From Psilocybe azurescens (lineage: Eukaryota; Basidiomycota; Agaricomycetes; Agaricales; Agrocybaceae), in assembly GCA_023853785.1 (NCBI GenBank), contig JAJIRX010000066.1:1-18084 (forward strand): a stretch of 18,084 nt of DNA, written 5' to 3'. Shown here in pieces: positions 1 to 11,382 of this stretch; the first letter of the stretch is position 1; each line of letters begins with the position of its first letter. The notes under the pieces are model-generated. The model was not told the DNA's origin, searched no databases, and worked only from the letters and a program-made list of their open reading frames with translations. A program made the translations under genes and the position numbers.

Positions 1-14
1 CAGTGACGAGTTGG

Positions 15-298
15 CGAGGCAGCATAGACTAGTTACCAGGCTTGATAGGATGCCGCTCATAGCAAAGTCGAGTGGACAAGGCAGCGTAGACTGGATCGCG
101 ACACGGCATCCCGCAAATAGCTCAAATTCGCCTTAAGGGTTCTGAAATATAGATGCCCTGAAAGGCCGACGTAACGTACGTATCCATGGTTGTCTAGCTC
201 ACGAGGCAGCGTAGACTGGTTACTGGATGGACTCGACATGATCCGTCCTAGAACAGCGAAGCTGAGTCGACGAGGCAGCGTAGACCGGTTGCTGGAGG
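15..298 (-). repeat. Left array of a dispersed ~26-bp motif (4 copies)
   Basis: Four copies of a motif reading cGAGGCAGCGTAGACYGGTT on the plus strand begin near 15, 77, 202 and 271. The copy at 77 is truncated after about 20 bases. Copy-to-copy spacing is about 62, 125 and 69 bp, so close to multiples of 65. The reverse complement of the same motif recurs at 7016-7567. Short ORFs overlapping this stretch are by-products of the repeats. The motif has no recognisable coding or transposase content. Confidence 0.8.
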
Positions 299-310
299 GC
301 CGGCAGTGTT

Positions 311-1577
311 CCACATACTTGCAGAGATAGCCTTAAACAGTAGAGATTGTTCACCACCATGGCGCGTGTTGTTACTGGGATGGTTATATTCATATAGCAT
401 ATAGAATAATAAAACAGCAAATAAAGAAATGAAAAATTGACTTATACCTGTCTCACTGTTTCTTGTTGTCAGAGTAAAATATCAGAATCTGGTGAGAAGG
501 CGAAGTATTTGAGGTGATTATGGTAAGACTCCGGGATAGCGACGCAGTTGAAGTTAACGTTGGTTAGACGAAAGTGCAGCAATGAAGTGCAGATAATAGA
601 TGTCGAGTGGTCCGGTTGTAACCGGATAATCTGGCTGATGCCATTGAGACTGATTAAGTAGATTAGATTAGGTCAAGTGATTCGATAGTTTACAGTTTTC
701 GGGCGTCGGCCAGATCCATTACTCCACGGTTATCGCCGAAATCGAAGAGCGAATATTTCGGCACAAGACGGCACAATGTTGTGCTGTCCTCCGCAGCACA
801 TTCCTGGCTCTAACTTGGACCGCGACGTCGTCTTATATGTGGCGTTCAAGCTCTTTTCATACACAACCGGTCTATAGCTACGTCTTTCGCACGTCTATGA
901 CACTTCCGGACCCAACGTTCCGCTACGGTCAATATACATATCTTGGACCGTCAATCCGTGCTTGACCCCGCGAGAGCCAAGCGCAGCGAATGTCTCCTTT
1001 GCATGTACGATGAGAATGAAACATAAAGAGGCGGCTTCTTATCGATATATCTGTTCGCTTAATCCTACCAATATCATCCAGCTTCCTACTATAAAATCGC
1101 TCAAGTCCTGAATCAACTACTCATCCGCTATTTTTACAATACGACACTCAAAAGTCCAATAATAGGCCGAAGGTATGTTATGGTCTCTGATCAGAGGGTA
1201 TACGCGGACAGAAGCTCAACATTGTGCAAGAATACACATCCTTCAAGCAATAGTTGCCGCAAAGGCACTTCATTCTCTGCATAGTAACTTCTTTCGCTGA
1301 GGACGTCTTTGCACGGACCGTGCATGTCACCTATCCATCCTGCCCCTGCTCCACTTCCCCCGCTAACTAAGGCTCGTGTCATTGAGATTCGAGAAAGAAC
1401 GCTTTATCGACGGCCTTCGGGGTAATAGAGTGTTATACTTAGGGTGTGGGGAACGATGTAGAGGAGCTGCGCGGTGGCGCGATCATGTGTTGCAGGATGG
1501 ACGACGGTCGTCCCAGGTATACCACTAAGCAGGCAAATCACTATCTCCGGGGTTGGGCAGATGGGCTGGGATGGCTC
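311..1577. other. Intergenic region upstream of the esterase gene
   Basis: I see no convincing gene here. Frames are short and stop-rich on both strands. The longest stop-free stretch (681-962, +) has no early ATG and no recognisable motif. The left part is AT-rich around 400-470, and the rest has ordinary base composition with normal CpG content. It probably contains the esterase promoter at its right end. Confidence 0.5.
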
Positions 1578-1585
1578 CATAAATT
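1578..1585 (+). promoter_or_regulatory. Possible TATA element of the esterase gene
   Basis: The sequence CATAAATT lies about 76-83 bp before the chosen ATG at 1661. This spacing allows a transcription start near 1610 and a short CT-rich leader. It is a single weak match, so this is inference only. Confidence 0.3.
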
Positions 1586-1660
1586 GTTGGAAGTGCTTGC
1601 AGACAATCTGATCTGAGTTTTCGACCCTTCTTGTCTTCTTTCTCTGAGCAACTCAAAGAT

Positions 1661-4688
<3,028 letters not shown>

Positions 4689-5435
4689 CGTTGATGTTAT
4701 GTAGCACAAACTTAAAATTAGGGCGGTGGAATGGCAGGAAAGCGAAAAGTGGAGAGTGGAGATATATAGTTTTCGAGCGTTTTGTAAAAATCGAATGAAT
4801 TGGTACATGTATTCTAGTTAGGGGCGCGTCAGGGCGCGTCCAGGTTGAGGTTGAGCTTGGCGCTGTGATGTGCTGTCATTCGAGCAAATTTCACACTATT
4901 GCATTATTTCAAAATTCGACTTTAGACGCTCAGCATACACCATACTTGACGAGGGAGAAGTCAGAGCGCATTCCCCCTGCCCTGATGTCCCGTTCTAAAT
5001 ACGCGTTTCGCGTTTCGATGGAAGCACATGGGAATAAGCAGCACATGACCAAGGTGCAACTGCCAGCGACATCGGACACGGCGTTCAAATCCCACACTTT
5101 CTCGCTTAGCCGCTGACTAGAGTCTTGCCATTTCTCGCCTCGTCTCGTCTCGAGTCCCGACAGACTGCATCACAAGGGCCAGCTGGCCATACCACCTGTC
5201 CTTTCTGTGATATTCTGTTCTGTTCAGTCGGTATTCTGTACTCCACCTCGGCTCTTGCAGTGGAAATACAGGAAGGAAGGAAGGCTTCTCCGCTAGGTTA
5301 GCCTCTTTTCATTTTTGGCACACGACAGACAGCTCATAATACATTCGTCCTCCTTCCCTGACAGACAGCCTCACCCTGACGCTCTCAAAAGCTCTATACC
5401 CATAATTCGCCTCTTCGTATACCCAAACACCAACT
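4689..5435. other. Intergenic: esterase 3' end and CFEM gene promoter
   Basis: There is no supported gene here. The stretch contains a CTCGT-rich tract (about 5136-5154), a short GGAA repeat (5270-5284) and a pyrimidine-rich leader before the ATG at 5436. CTATACC and CATAAT around 5393-5406 could serve as a weak core promoter. The ORF at 4865-5116 shows no motif and ends in the promoter region, so I do not call it. Confidence 0.5.
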
Positions 5436-6452
5436 ATGCCACGTAGCGCGACACCTATCGCGACGACCCGGGCCTTCCTGCTCCTCAGTCTCGGGCTGAG
5501 CGCCGTCCTGAACAATGTTGCGGCCCAGTCGGTGACGATCAACGATCTGCCGTCGTGCGCGCTCCCTTGCGCGACAAAGGCTGCTGCTGATAATAACTGT
5601 AGCCTGTACGTTCCCGTTCTTTCTTTATCCATCTATCGCCCTTCCCTCATTACCTTGCTGGGGCTTTCCATCCTCCTCTTCCCCTCCATTATGTTCCTGC
5701 GTCGTCACCCATCATCTTCCTGCCATCTTTGTTCGTCCGTTTACCGCTGTTATAGTTGCTAATTCCATACATTGATCTCTAGAAGCGACACGGCGTGCTT
5801 ATGCTCGCATCAGTCCTTCACGGACTCGACTTTCCAATGTGCCCAAGGTGTATGCCGCATCGAAGATTGGGGGACCACAGACGGGGTGTTAGTCGAAATG
5901 TGCCAGGGCAGTAAGTCGTCGTCCATTATTCGTCGTTGACATTCTTCTTTCCATATCGAGTCGTGAAACTGATGTGCACCTTCTTTCCCTCCCTCCATCT
6001 ATAAATGAATTCACCCACCACCAACAGCAAACTCCTCAACCGGCCTCCCATCCGCCACAACCTTCACAACCCGCACGACCGCATCGCAATCGACCGGCTC
6101 GCCGTCTCCTACTCCCTCCGGTTCCTCCTCTTCGGGGTCCTCGTCCGCCTCATCTCCTACATCCCCCTCTTCGTCCTCATCCTCAAGCACCTCGGTGTCC
6201 GTGTCAGTTTCGGTGTCCGTGTCGACGGAGAGGCAGCCCGCGCCCTCGAGTTCGTCGTCGAGCGGGAGCAGCACGGTGGTGGTTGTGCAGACTGTGCTGG
6301 TGCCCCCGCCCGGGCAGTCGGGGAGTGGGGACCCGGGGTCGGACTCGACGGGCTCGGATGGGAGCAGTGGTGCTGCTGCTGTGAGGGTGACTGTGGGGAT
6401 GGGAGTGCTGGGGGTCGTTGGTGTGCTTGGAGGGTTGTGGGGTGTGCTTTGA
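5436..6452 (+). CDS. CFEM-domain, GPI-anchored-type surface protein, 3 exons
   Basis: This is a predicted extracellular cysteine-rich CFEM protein tethered to the membrane or wall. Exons are 5436-5605, 5783-5910 and 6028-6452; both introns (177 and 117 bp) have GT..AG ends. The 723 coding bases give 240 residues with no frame breaks. The order is: a signal peptide with hydrophobic core FLLLSLGLSAVL, cleaved near VAAQS; the CFEM domain; a long Ser/Thr/Pro-rich stalk with a repeated Val-Ser stretch; a Gly/Ser/Asp segment; and a C-terminal hydrophobic tail (from VRVTVGMGVLG to the stop) typical of GPI signals. All eight CFEM cysteines are present: C-x3-C-x9-C-x6-C-x1-C-x11-C-x4-C-x15-C. The Asp in SDTACLC sits where Candida Rbt5/Csa2-type proteins ligate haem iron. 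Family roles are haem/iron acquisition, adhesion or host interaction; which applies here cannot be read from sequence. The first cysteines lie on exon 1 and the rest on exon 2, so the first intron splits the domain. Confidence 0.9.
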
Positions 6453-7015
6453 AAAATGTTTTTGTTTGTTGTGTCGGAGGACGTGTAGGAAGGAGGGAGG
6501 GAGGGAGGTGCGTGTATGTATGTATGATTTATGAAGCGTGGTTTTGCGGGGGGAGTAGCTGAGGAGGCAATTCGTTTGTCTGTGTGCTTGCGTGCGTGCG
6601 TGCGTGCGTGCTGGATCTTTGGTGTCTGTGTGGGTTTTCGAGCTCGACAGGTCTATCCTATTCACAAATTAAAACTCCTGATGGACGGCGGTCTGGCTCT
6701 GAGGTACCAGTTCGTCGTTGTGTTGTTATTTCTTCTTTGATATCCATTTCGTTCGTTCGTTCGTTCTTTCTTTGTGCACTGAACGAACTTTTTCTGTTTT
6801 TTACTTTCCTTTTCCTTTTCGATTTCTTTTTCTTTCGTATGGGTCGGTCGAGCTAGGGCTTGATCATGTTTTTTTATTTTATTTTATTTTTATTATTCTA
6901 CTATCAATGACTTTCTATTAAGTACCGCTAGCAACGCGTGCGATGGTGGCGAACAGTCTCTGCTGAGTGCTATGTAATGCGAGTACGATGTGGCATGGTA
7001 TGCACGATGGCAGCT
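6453..7015. other. CFEM gene 3' flank with microsatellites
   Basis: Noncoding. It holds several simple repeats: GGGA (6487-6509), TGTA (about 6513-6526), TGCG (6589-6611) and TTCG (6748-6765), followed by a T-rich tract to about 6910. A minus-strand ORF across 6204-6665 is the antisense shadow of the Ser-rich exon and these repeats. Confidence 0.6.
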
Positions 7016-7300
7016 CTCCAGCAACCGGTCTACGCTGCCTGCAATCACTGCTCCCCTGGGTAAGGTGCTTGGGGTGTCTGCATCCAGCAACCGGTTTACG
7101 CTGTCTTTCAACAACCAACACGCGCTAAGTAACGGAAGGAGCTATGGCATGCAGGTAGAGCAATGACGACTCTAGCACTGGGGAAGCGTGGCCGAGGAGG
7201 GGTTCATGGACTGATATGGTATGTTAGACCCTCTTCCAGCGGATCTAAGCTGTGTAATGGAAGATGGTTTCGGGGTCTAGCAACCAGCCTACGCAGTCTT
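7016..7300 (+). repeat. Right array of the dispersed ~26-bp motif (diverged copies)
   Basis: Copies of TCCAGCAACCGGTCTACGCT-type sequence lie at 7016-7041, 7081-7106 and (more diverged) 7276-7300. They are the reverse complement of the motif at 15-298. Spacing is about 66 and 193 bp, then 68 bp to the tandem array, again close to multiples of 65 bp. The region between the copies has no gene. Confidence 0.75.
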
Positions 7301-7340
7301 GTTCACTGGACTTGGCGGTATAGGAGGCAGTAAGTGTAAT

Positions 7341-7567
7341 GCATCCAGTAACCAATCTACGCGCGTCCAGTAACCAATCTACGCGTGTCCAGTAACCAAT
7401 CTACGCGCATCCAGTAGCCAATCTACGCGCATCCAGTAGCCAATCTACGTGCATCCAGTAGCCAATCTACGCGCATCCAGTAGCCAATCTACGTGCATCC
7501 AGTAGCCAATCTACGTGCATCCAGTAGCCAATCTACGCGCATCCAGTAACCAATCTACGCTGCCTCG
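7341..7567 (+). repeat. 22-bp tandem array, 10 units
   Basis: Ten head-to-tail units of exactly 22 bp, consensus GCATCCAGTARCCAATCTAC plus GY, fill 7341-7560 without indels. Units differ only by transitions: CA/CG/TG at positions 2-3, AA/AG at 10-11 and C/T at the last base. The last unit runs into TGCCTCG (7561-7567), restoring the full dispersed motif. The array therefore grew from one copy of the 26-bp element. There are no spacers, so it is not CRISPR. Confidence 0.9.
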
Positions 7568-7913
7568 CCGACCCAACGCTACGCTGATTCAACAGGCACA
7601 TGGCTCACGAGCTCCAAATACAGTCGCGACTAGAGAACCGCTCTATCCATGACTCGGGGCTAGCGTGTGCGTACATCATATTGCGAAGATGAATGGCCTG
7701 CTAGTGGGTGTCGGAGTGCCCATTAAAGCCATGAGTATTAACATCGACTCCAGAATCCGGGGGTGGGATGGTACGTCTAGGCGACTCCCCACGACTCTGG
7801 ACGCACTGGGGATCCATTCGTTCAGCCTGGGCCTGAAGTACTGGCTGATTGGGGGAGGCGGTATATGTCCTGGTATGTAGGCCTTTGCTCAGCAGTAGGA
7901 GGTAGGGGAATTG
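7568..7913. other. Unassigned region right of the tandem array
   Basis: No supported gene. A 71-codon plus-strand frame (7665-7880) and the antisense frame across it have no recognisable motif. The minus strand stays open leftwards from 7986 to about 7835 in one frame and could be an alternative 3' exon of the segment at 7914-8352. Confidence 0.35.
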
Positions 7914-8352
7914 CTATAGATCCCCTGCCATGTCGCTCCTCCGCCGCTTCGCGCCGATACGCTCCTCGTCGACCGCTATGGAATGTCTAGAAAATGAATG
8001 CAATTTAAGTAAGTCAATGATAACGAATAGTATAATTTTGTACTTACACTTACTCCATAGCGCTGCATCCATCATGAGAATCTACGCCATGTTTTGCTGG
8101 GGTAGTTGTCTCCAGCTGTTGCTGATGTACCCTGTGGGCAGTGAGATAAATAATTCGGCTGAAAGAAGGTGCAAGAATTTGCAGCTCTCGTTGTGGAGGT
8201 CAGGGGGAGGTGTTCGTGGGTCCTCAGAGTCATCGAGTAAGTCCAGAGAGATGTGAACTCTTGAGGTGGCTTGAGAAGAAAAATAAAATAAAGTAGGGGA
8301 AAGCCTGTTGGTCGATATGATTTTTCAGGGTGGTATTTATACGTATTCAATG
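7914..8352 (-). pseudogene. Possible degenerate minus-strand gene related to 9506-9978
   Basis: This segment shares with the 9.5-10.1 kb segment a 20/21 match around a TATAAATACC core promoter (8332-8352) and an identical 17-bp block (8150-8166) encoding LSAEL in the corresponding frame, on the same strand and in the same order. The LSAEL frame is open from about 8320 to 8085 but has no early ATG. A good intron (7987-8053, GTAAGT..TTCTAG, 67 bp) follows. Across it one frame continues into a basic, nuclear-signal-like AKRRRSD end with a stop at 7914-7916. That frame is not the LSAEL frame, so either another intron is missed or the copy is broken. The product is unrecognised. Confidence 0.2.
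8332..8352 (-). promoter_or_regulatory. TATA-containing block, copy 1
   Basis: On the minus strand this reads CATTGAATACGTATAAATACC and differs at one base from the block at 10067-10087. TATAAATA is a canonical core promoter element. Conservation together with a downstream coding-type block suggests a duplicated promoter and gene. Confidence 0.4.
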
Positions 8353-8359
8353 CAGGCTG

Positions 8360-9505
8360 AGGCGATTGTGTCCTCATATGAACGAGATTGTCATATACCC
8401 GGCCCATGACAACTAGGACCCGCAGGGCCGTGTTGGGACACAGTGCCAATTCCGGAAATGGAAGGACCTCATTCACTCAAATAGGTCCAGTGGCCCTACC
8501 CTCATCCCTGAACAACCGCATGGTTGGTCTGCATGGGGCCATTGGACCGACTCTTCAGTCTTGAACCTTGAAGGCCCAATTCGATATATTCGTCTGCAAA
8601 ACGTCATTGTCGGAACTTGCGGTACACAAGAATGTGGCCCAGATTTGGGTTGGAAGAATGGCCCTGTCGGGACGAGTAATAGCGACAATTCCGACTCAGT
8701 GAGACCGATCTAGTAATTATCATTAACCTCATGTTAAATTTATGCGGGATCATAAAGAAACTCACTAATGGGACCATGGCCACTGTTTATACATACCTGC
8801 CAGTTAGCGCCCATGTCAGATTCCTCGAGTATGCGTGCTTGAAAAATCGGGGATCATCGTGCACCACGGGTGAAGAGAAACGGTATGACATGAATTATAG
8901 GTGGAATAAATATATTACATTGCACTGCTGGTTCATGATAAGCAGCCTGAACTCAACGATATGTTGCTGCGCCTTGTGCCGAAAGTTTCGGCGATAACCG
9001 GACTCCTCCATCCGGTAAATCTTTGTCTCGTTCAACAATACTGCTGTCCCATATCAATTGGGCATAGACGGCAGTATCTCAGTGCCATATTATCTCAATC
9101 TCACATTCTTGCAGCTGTCCAAGCTATTCATTCACTCAGTAACAAACCTGTGGCTCACAGAACTCCGAATCGGGGTAGGTATGAGTAACTGAAACACAAT
9201 TTTTATTATTAATCGCAAACACTTCAATCTGTCAAGTTCGATGCTCTAACTCAGGCCATCCTCTTCTCCTTTACCAAAAACCCTTGCATTTATTTGAATC
9301 CATAGAGATATCCCAACATCAGTGACATACATAGCTCATTGCTGGTCCCGTCGCCCTTTCTGCAAGACAATGTTCAATCGTGTCTTGTGACTCGTTCTGT
9401 CAGCTCCCTGACTACGAGTGAGTGGCTTCGACAAGCACTCTGCCATCGAACGCGGGCCGACCGACATTGGGCATCTTTCAACTGTTGAGCCGTTGAATTT
9501 GGATA
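8360..9505. other. Unassigned region between the two related segments
   Basis: Several frames of 70-100 codons are open on both strands (for example 8417-8713 and 8731-8997 on plus, 8473-8688 on minus). None shows a domain, a signal peptide or consistent splice signals. A 7-bp perfect stem (CAAGACA..TGTCTTG) lies near 9362-9386. I call no gene. Confidence 0.35.
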
Positions 9506-9978
9506 TCACACTCCGGGTGAGTAAGGGCTGTATCGAAGCCCAGTTGAGTGTGCGGCAGTCGATAATGGCCAATCGGAGCAGAAAAATGCAGTGCTTCTCT
9601 GCAATCCCCCGCTTAAAAGGTGCCCTTGAGGGTCTCGATCTCGACTATGTGCATTCGGTAGTCTTTTGAGAAGATAAAGTTCGCTGATACATTAAAACCA
9701 GATGTGACAAACATGCTCGCTTACCCTAACATAGAGCTCATTGGTACCACTTTCTTGACACGCTGTTGATCCAGGTACCTAGGTGTATCCCGAGTGTGCT
9801 GTGGCAATAGAAACTCTACCAGCAGGCATTTCGTTCTTGTTTCCGTCATTGGTACGGCTACAGCGCAAGGCGGCGTAATAGAGCCACAGAGGAATGGACT
9901 ATATAATTCGGCTGAAAGATTGTTGAATGCATTTCTCGGTGCGGAAACCTTCGACAGGCATGTCTCCAAGTTGACCAT
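9506..9978 (-). CDS. Hypothetical two-exon gene of unknown function
   Basis: On the minus strand the ATG at 9978-9976 lies about 90 bp downstream of a TATAAATA block. Exon 1 (9978-9725) is open for 84 codons and contains LSAEL, the part shared with 8150-8166. An intron at 9663-9724 (62 bp, GTAAGC..AAAAG) restores a new open frame in exon 2 (9662-9506), ending at TGA 9508-9506. The product would be 136 residues. The N-terminal half has scattered cysteines and the C-terminal half is polar; there is no clear signal peptide or membrane segment. I do not recognise the family. Support comes from promoter, start, splice sites and frame agreeing, plus a partial second copy. Against it are the small size and an open alternative frame in exon 2. 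Confidence 0.35.
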
Positions 9979-10066
9979 GAGAGTATGGGAGCGGGAAAGA
10001 GGTTTTTTCTGTATATGTCTTGGAGGATGCTGGGAAGGGACTGAATATTCTACGTTCGTTTGCAAT

Positions 10067-10087
10067 GGTATTTATACCTATTCAATG
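10067..10087 (-). promoter_or_regulatory. TATA-containing block, copy 2
   Basis: The minus strand reads CATTGAATAGGTATAAATACC, one base different from 8332-8352. It lies about 90 bp upstream of the hypothetical ATG at 9978, a normal TATA-to-start-codon distance for a short leader. Confidence 0.45.
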
Positions 10088-11382
10088 GGACAAATAAGTA
10101 CTCGAGGGAGCATCTGGGATGAGAGTTCGTGTACTACAGAGCGACAATGAGTCACTGTGGTGATAAATTACAACGAAATTTGTTATGTGTCCCTCATGTA
10201 ATGTAATATAACAATGCGTCTCTGTTTATCATAATAATGATGAATTAAAAAGAGCGAGTTGTTACAGTATGTCATTGGGCCATTGGCCCTGGACCCTGTC
10301 CACTAAATGCCTCATAGGATTCCATAATTCTCGTCTGAAATGGTGATACTTTCCCCGTTCGCGATTCGGAGGGCAATTTACATGGGCCCATAATGGAAGG
10401 CCTGGTCATGTCCTCGCCACGATAATGGAACCATCGCGATTATTGTACATTCTCGCGAGTACATCATCGGGATCGTGTATGGCGTTTGTCAGACATTCAG
10501 TGTATATGGATCATTAATGAAAAATGAATAGATCTCAAATATTTCAAGTCATTGGCACCGCCGTTTGCGGACATAAGTGCGAAGTGACGAGTTCCGCCCG
10601 CGCCCAGGTACTTCACCGAAGGCCACTGATAATTAGCTAGGTTTAATTCAAATTGACTATTCACAGGGACATTCACAGTATTGATGAAGCAATGTCCTCG
10701 CGTCTCTATGCCAATTTAAAGTGCAGTACAGAACGACATAGTATTGGCGGCTAGTCTCTGATCAATTTAATCGTGCTACGCCTGGACGTGTTTTGCTTAT
10801 TATTGCGACATGATATATCTGGCACAATAATGTTGAACAGTATATGAGCCGTGAATCCATTGTATACAAGGCGCTCAGGAACCTGTACATTCGAATTATA
10901 ATAGAAATGGTCTAGCCGAAGTGCCCGGCGAAACGACATGTGCGGCGATTGCGCCACACTACACCGGAGACTAGCATACACCGATACACCCTATTGCGCC
11001 ACACGGATACTTTGTTATATAGCGTAATACCCTAATTCAGCAATAAAGTCAGGTTTTAGATAAGAACTTTGAAATATTGCCGAATCCATTTAATATTGTC
11101 TATAGAAAACAGAAGTGAATGGGACCCTACGACGGCCTTGTGGAATAAGATCAAGCCCTGCGACTGGTATATCAGTGAAACGAAGAGAAATCTCATGTAT
11201 GCGGCACCTCAGTGAATGCTCATAGATAGTTAAAGGCCCTGCGGGGATGTACACATTAGAGAACCCGCCAAACAATAGAATCCAGGGAACTCAAGCGAAA
11301 TCACACAGCGTAACTACTACCCATTTCGTTAAATTGACTGCCAACTAGAGTCTACAAGATACATGAGCAGAACTTAAGGTAT
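10088..11382. other. Unassigned region upstream of copy 2 and downstream of the modular gene
   Basis: No gene is called. Two minus-strand frames (10981-10751 and 11275-11090) have protein-like composition but no recognisable family, no clear start context and no linking splice sites. A 12-bp direct repeat ATTGCGCCACAC occurs at 10948 and 10993. The 3' end of the modular gene (stop 11383-11385) presumably extends into the right edge of this stretch. Confidence 0.4.

Noticed and set aside
57..420. Minus-strand ORFs of 85 and 66 codons
   Set aside because: They overlap in different frames across the repeated 26-bp motif, and the internal repetition of their residues comes from that motif.
681..962. 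94-codon open frame on the plus strand
   Set aside because: No early ATG, no motif and no splice signals linking it to other exons. A chance frame is the simpler reading.
6204..6665. 153-codon minus-strand ORF
   Set aside because: It is the antisense of the Ser-rich CFEM exon and its 3' microsatellites; its His/Thr/Ser-rich composition follows from that.
7341..7560. Possible CRISPR-like array
   Set aside because: The 22-bp units are contiguous with no spacers, and the host is eukaryotic. It is a minisatellite.
8417..8713. About 98-codon stop-free frame on the plus strand
   Set aside because: No start codon near its beginning, no recognisable motif, and antisense frames of similar length exist in the same place.
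10751..11275. Two minus-strand ORFs (76 and 61 codons) with protein-like composition
   Set aside because: I could not join them by convincing splice sites, find a start context or recognise a family. They may be gene remnants but are not supportable as features.
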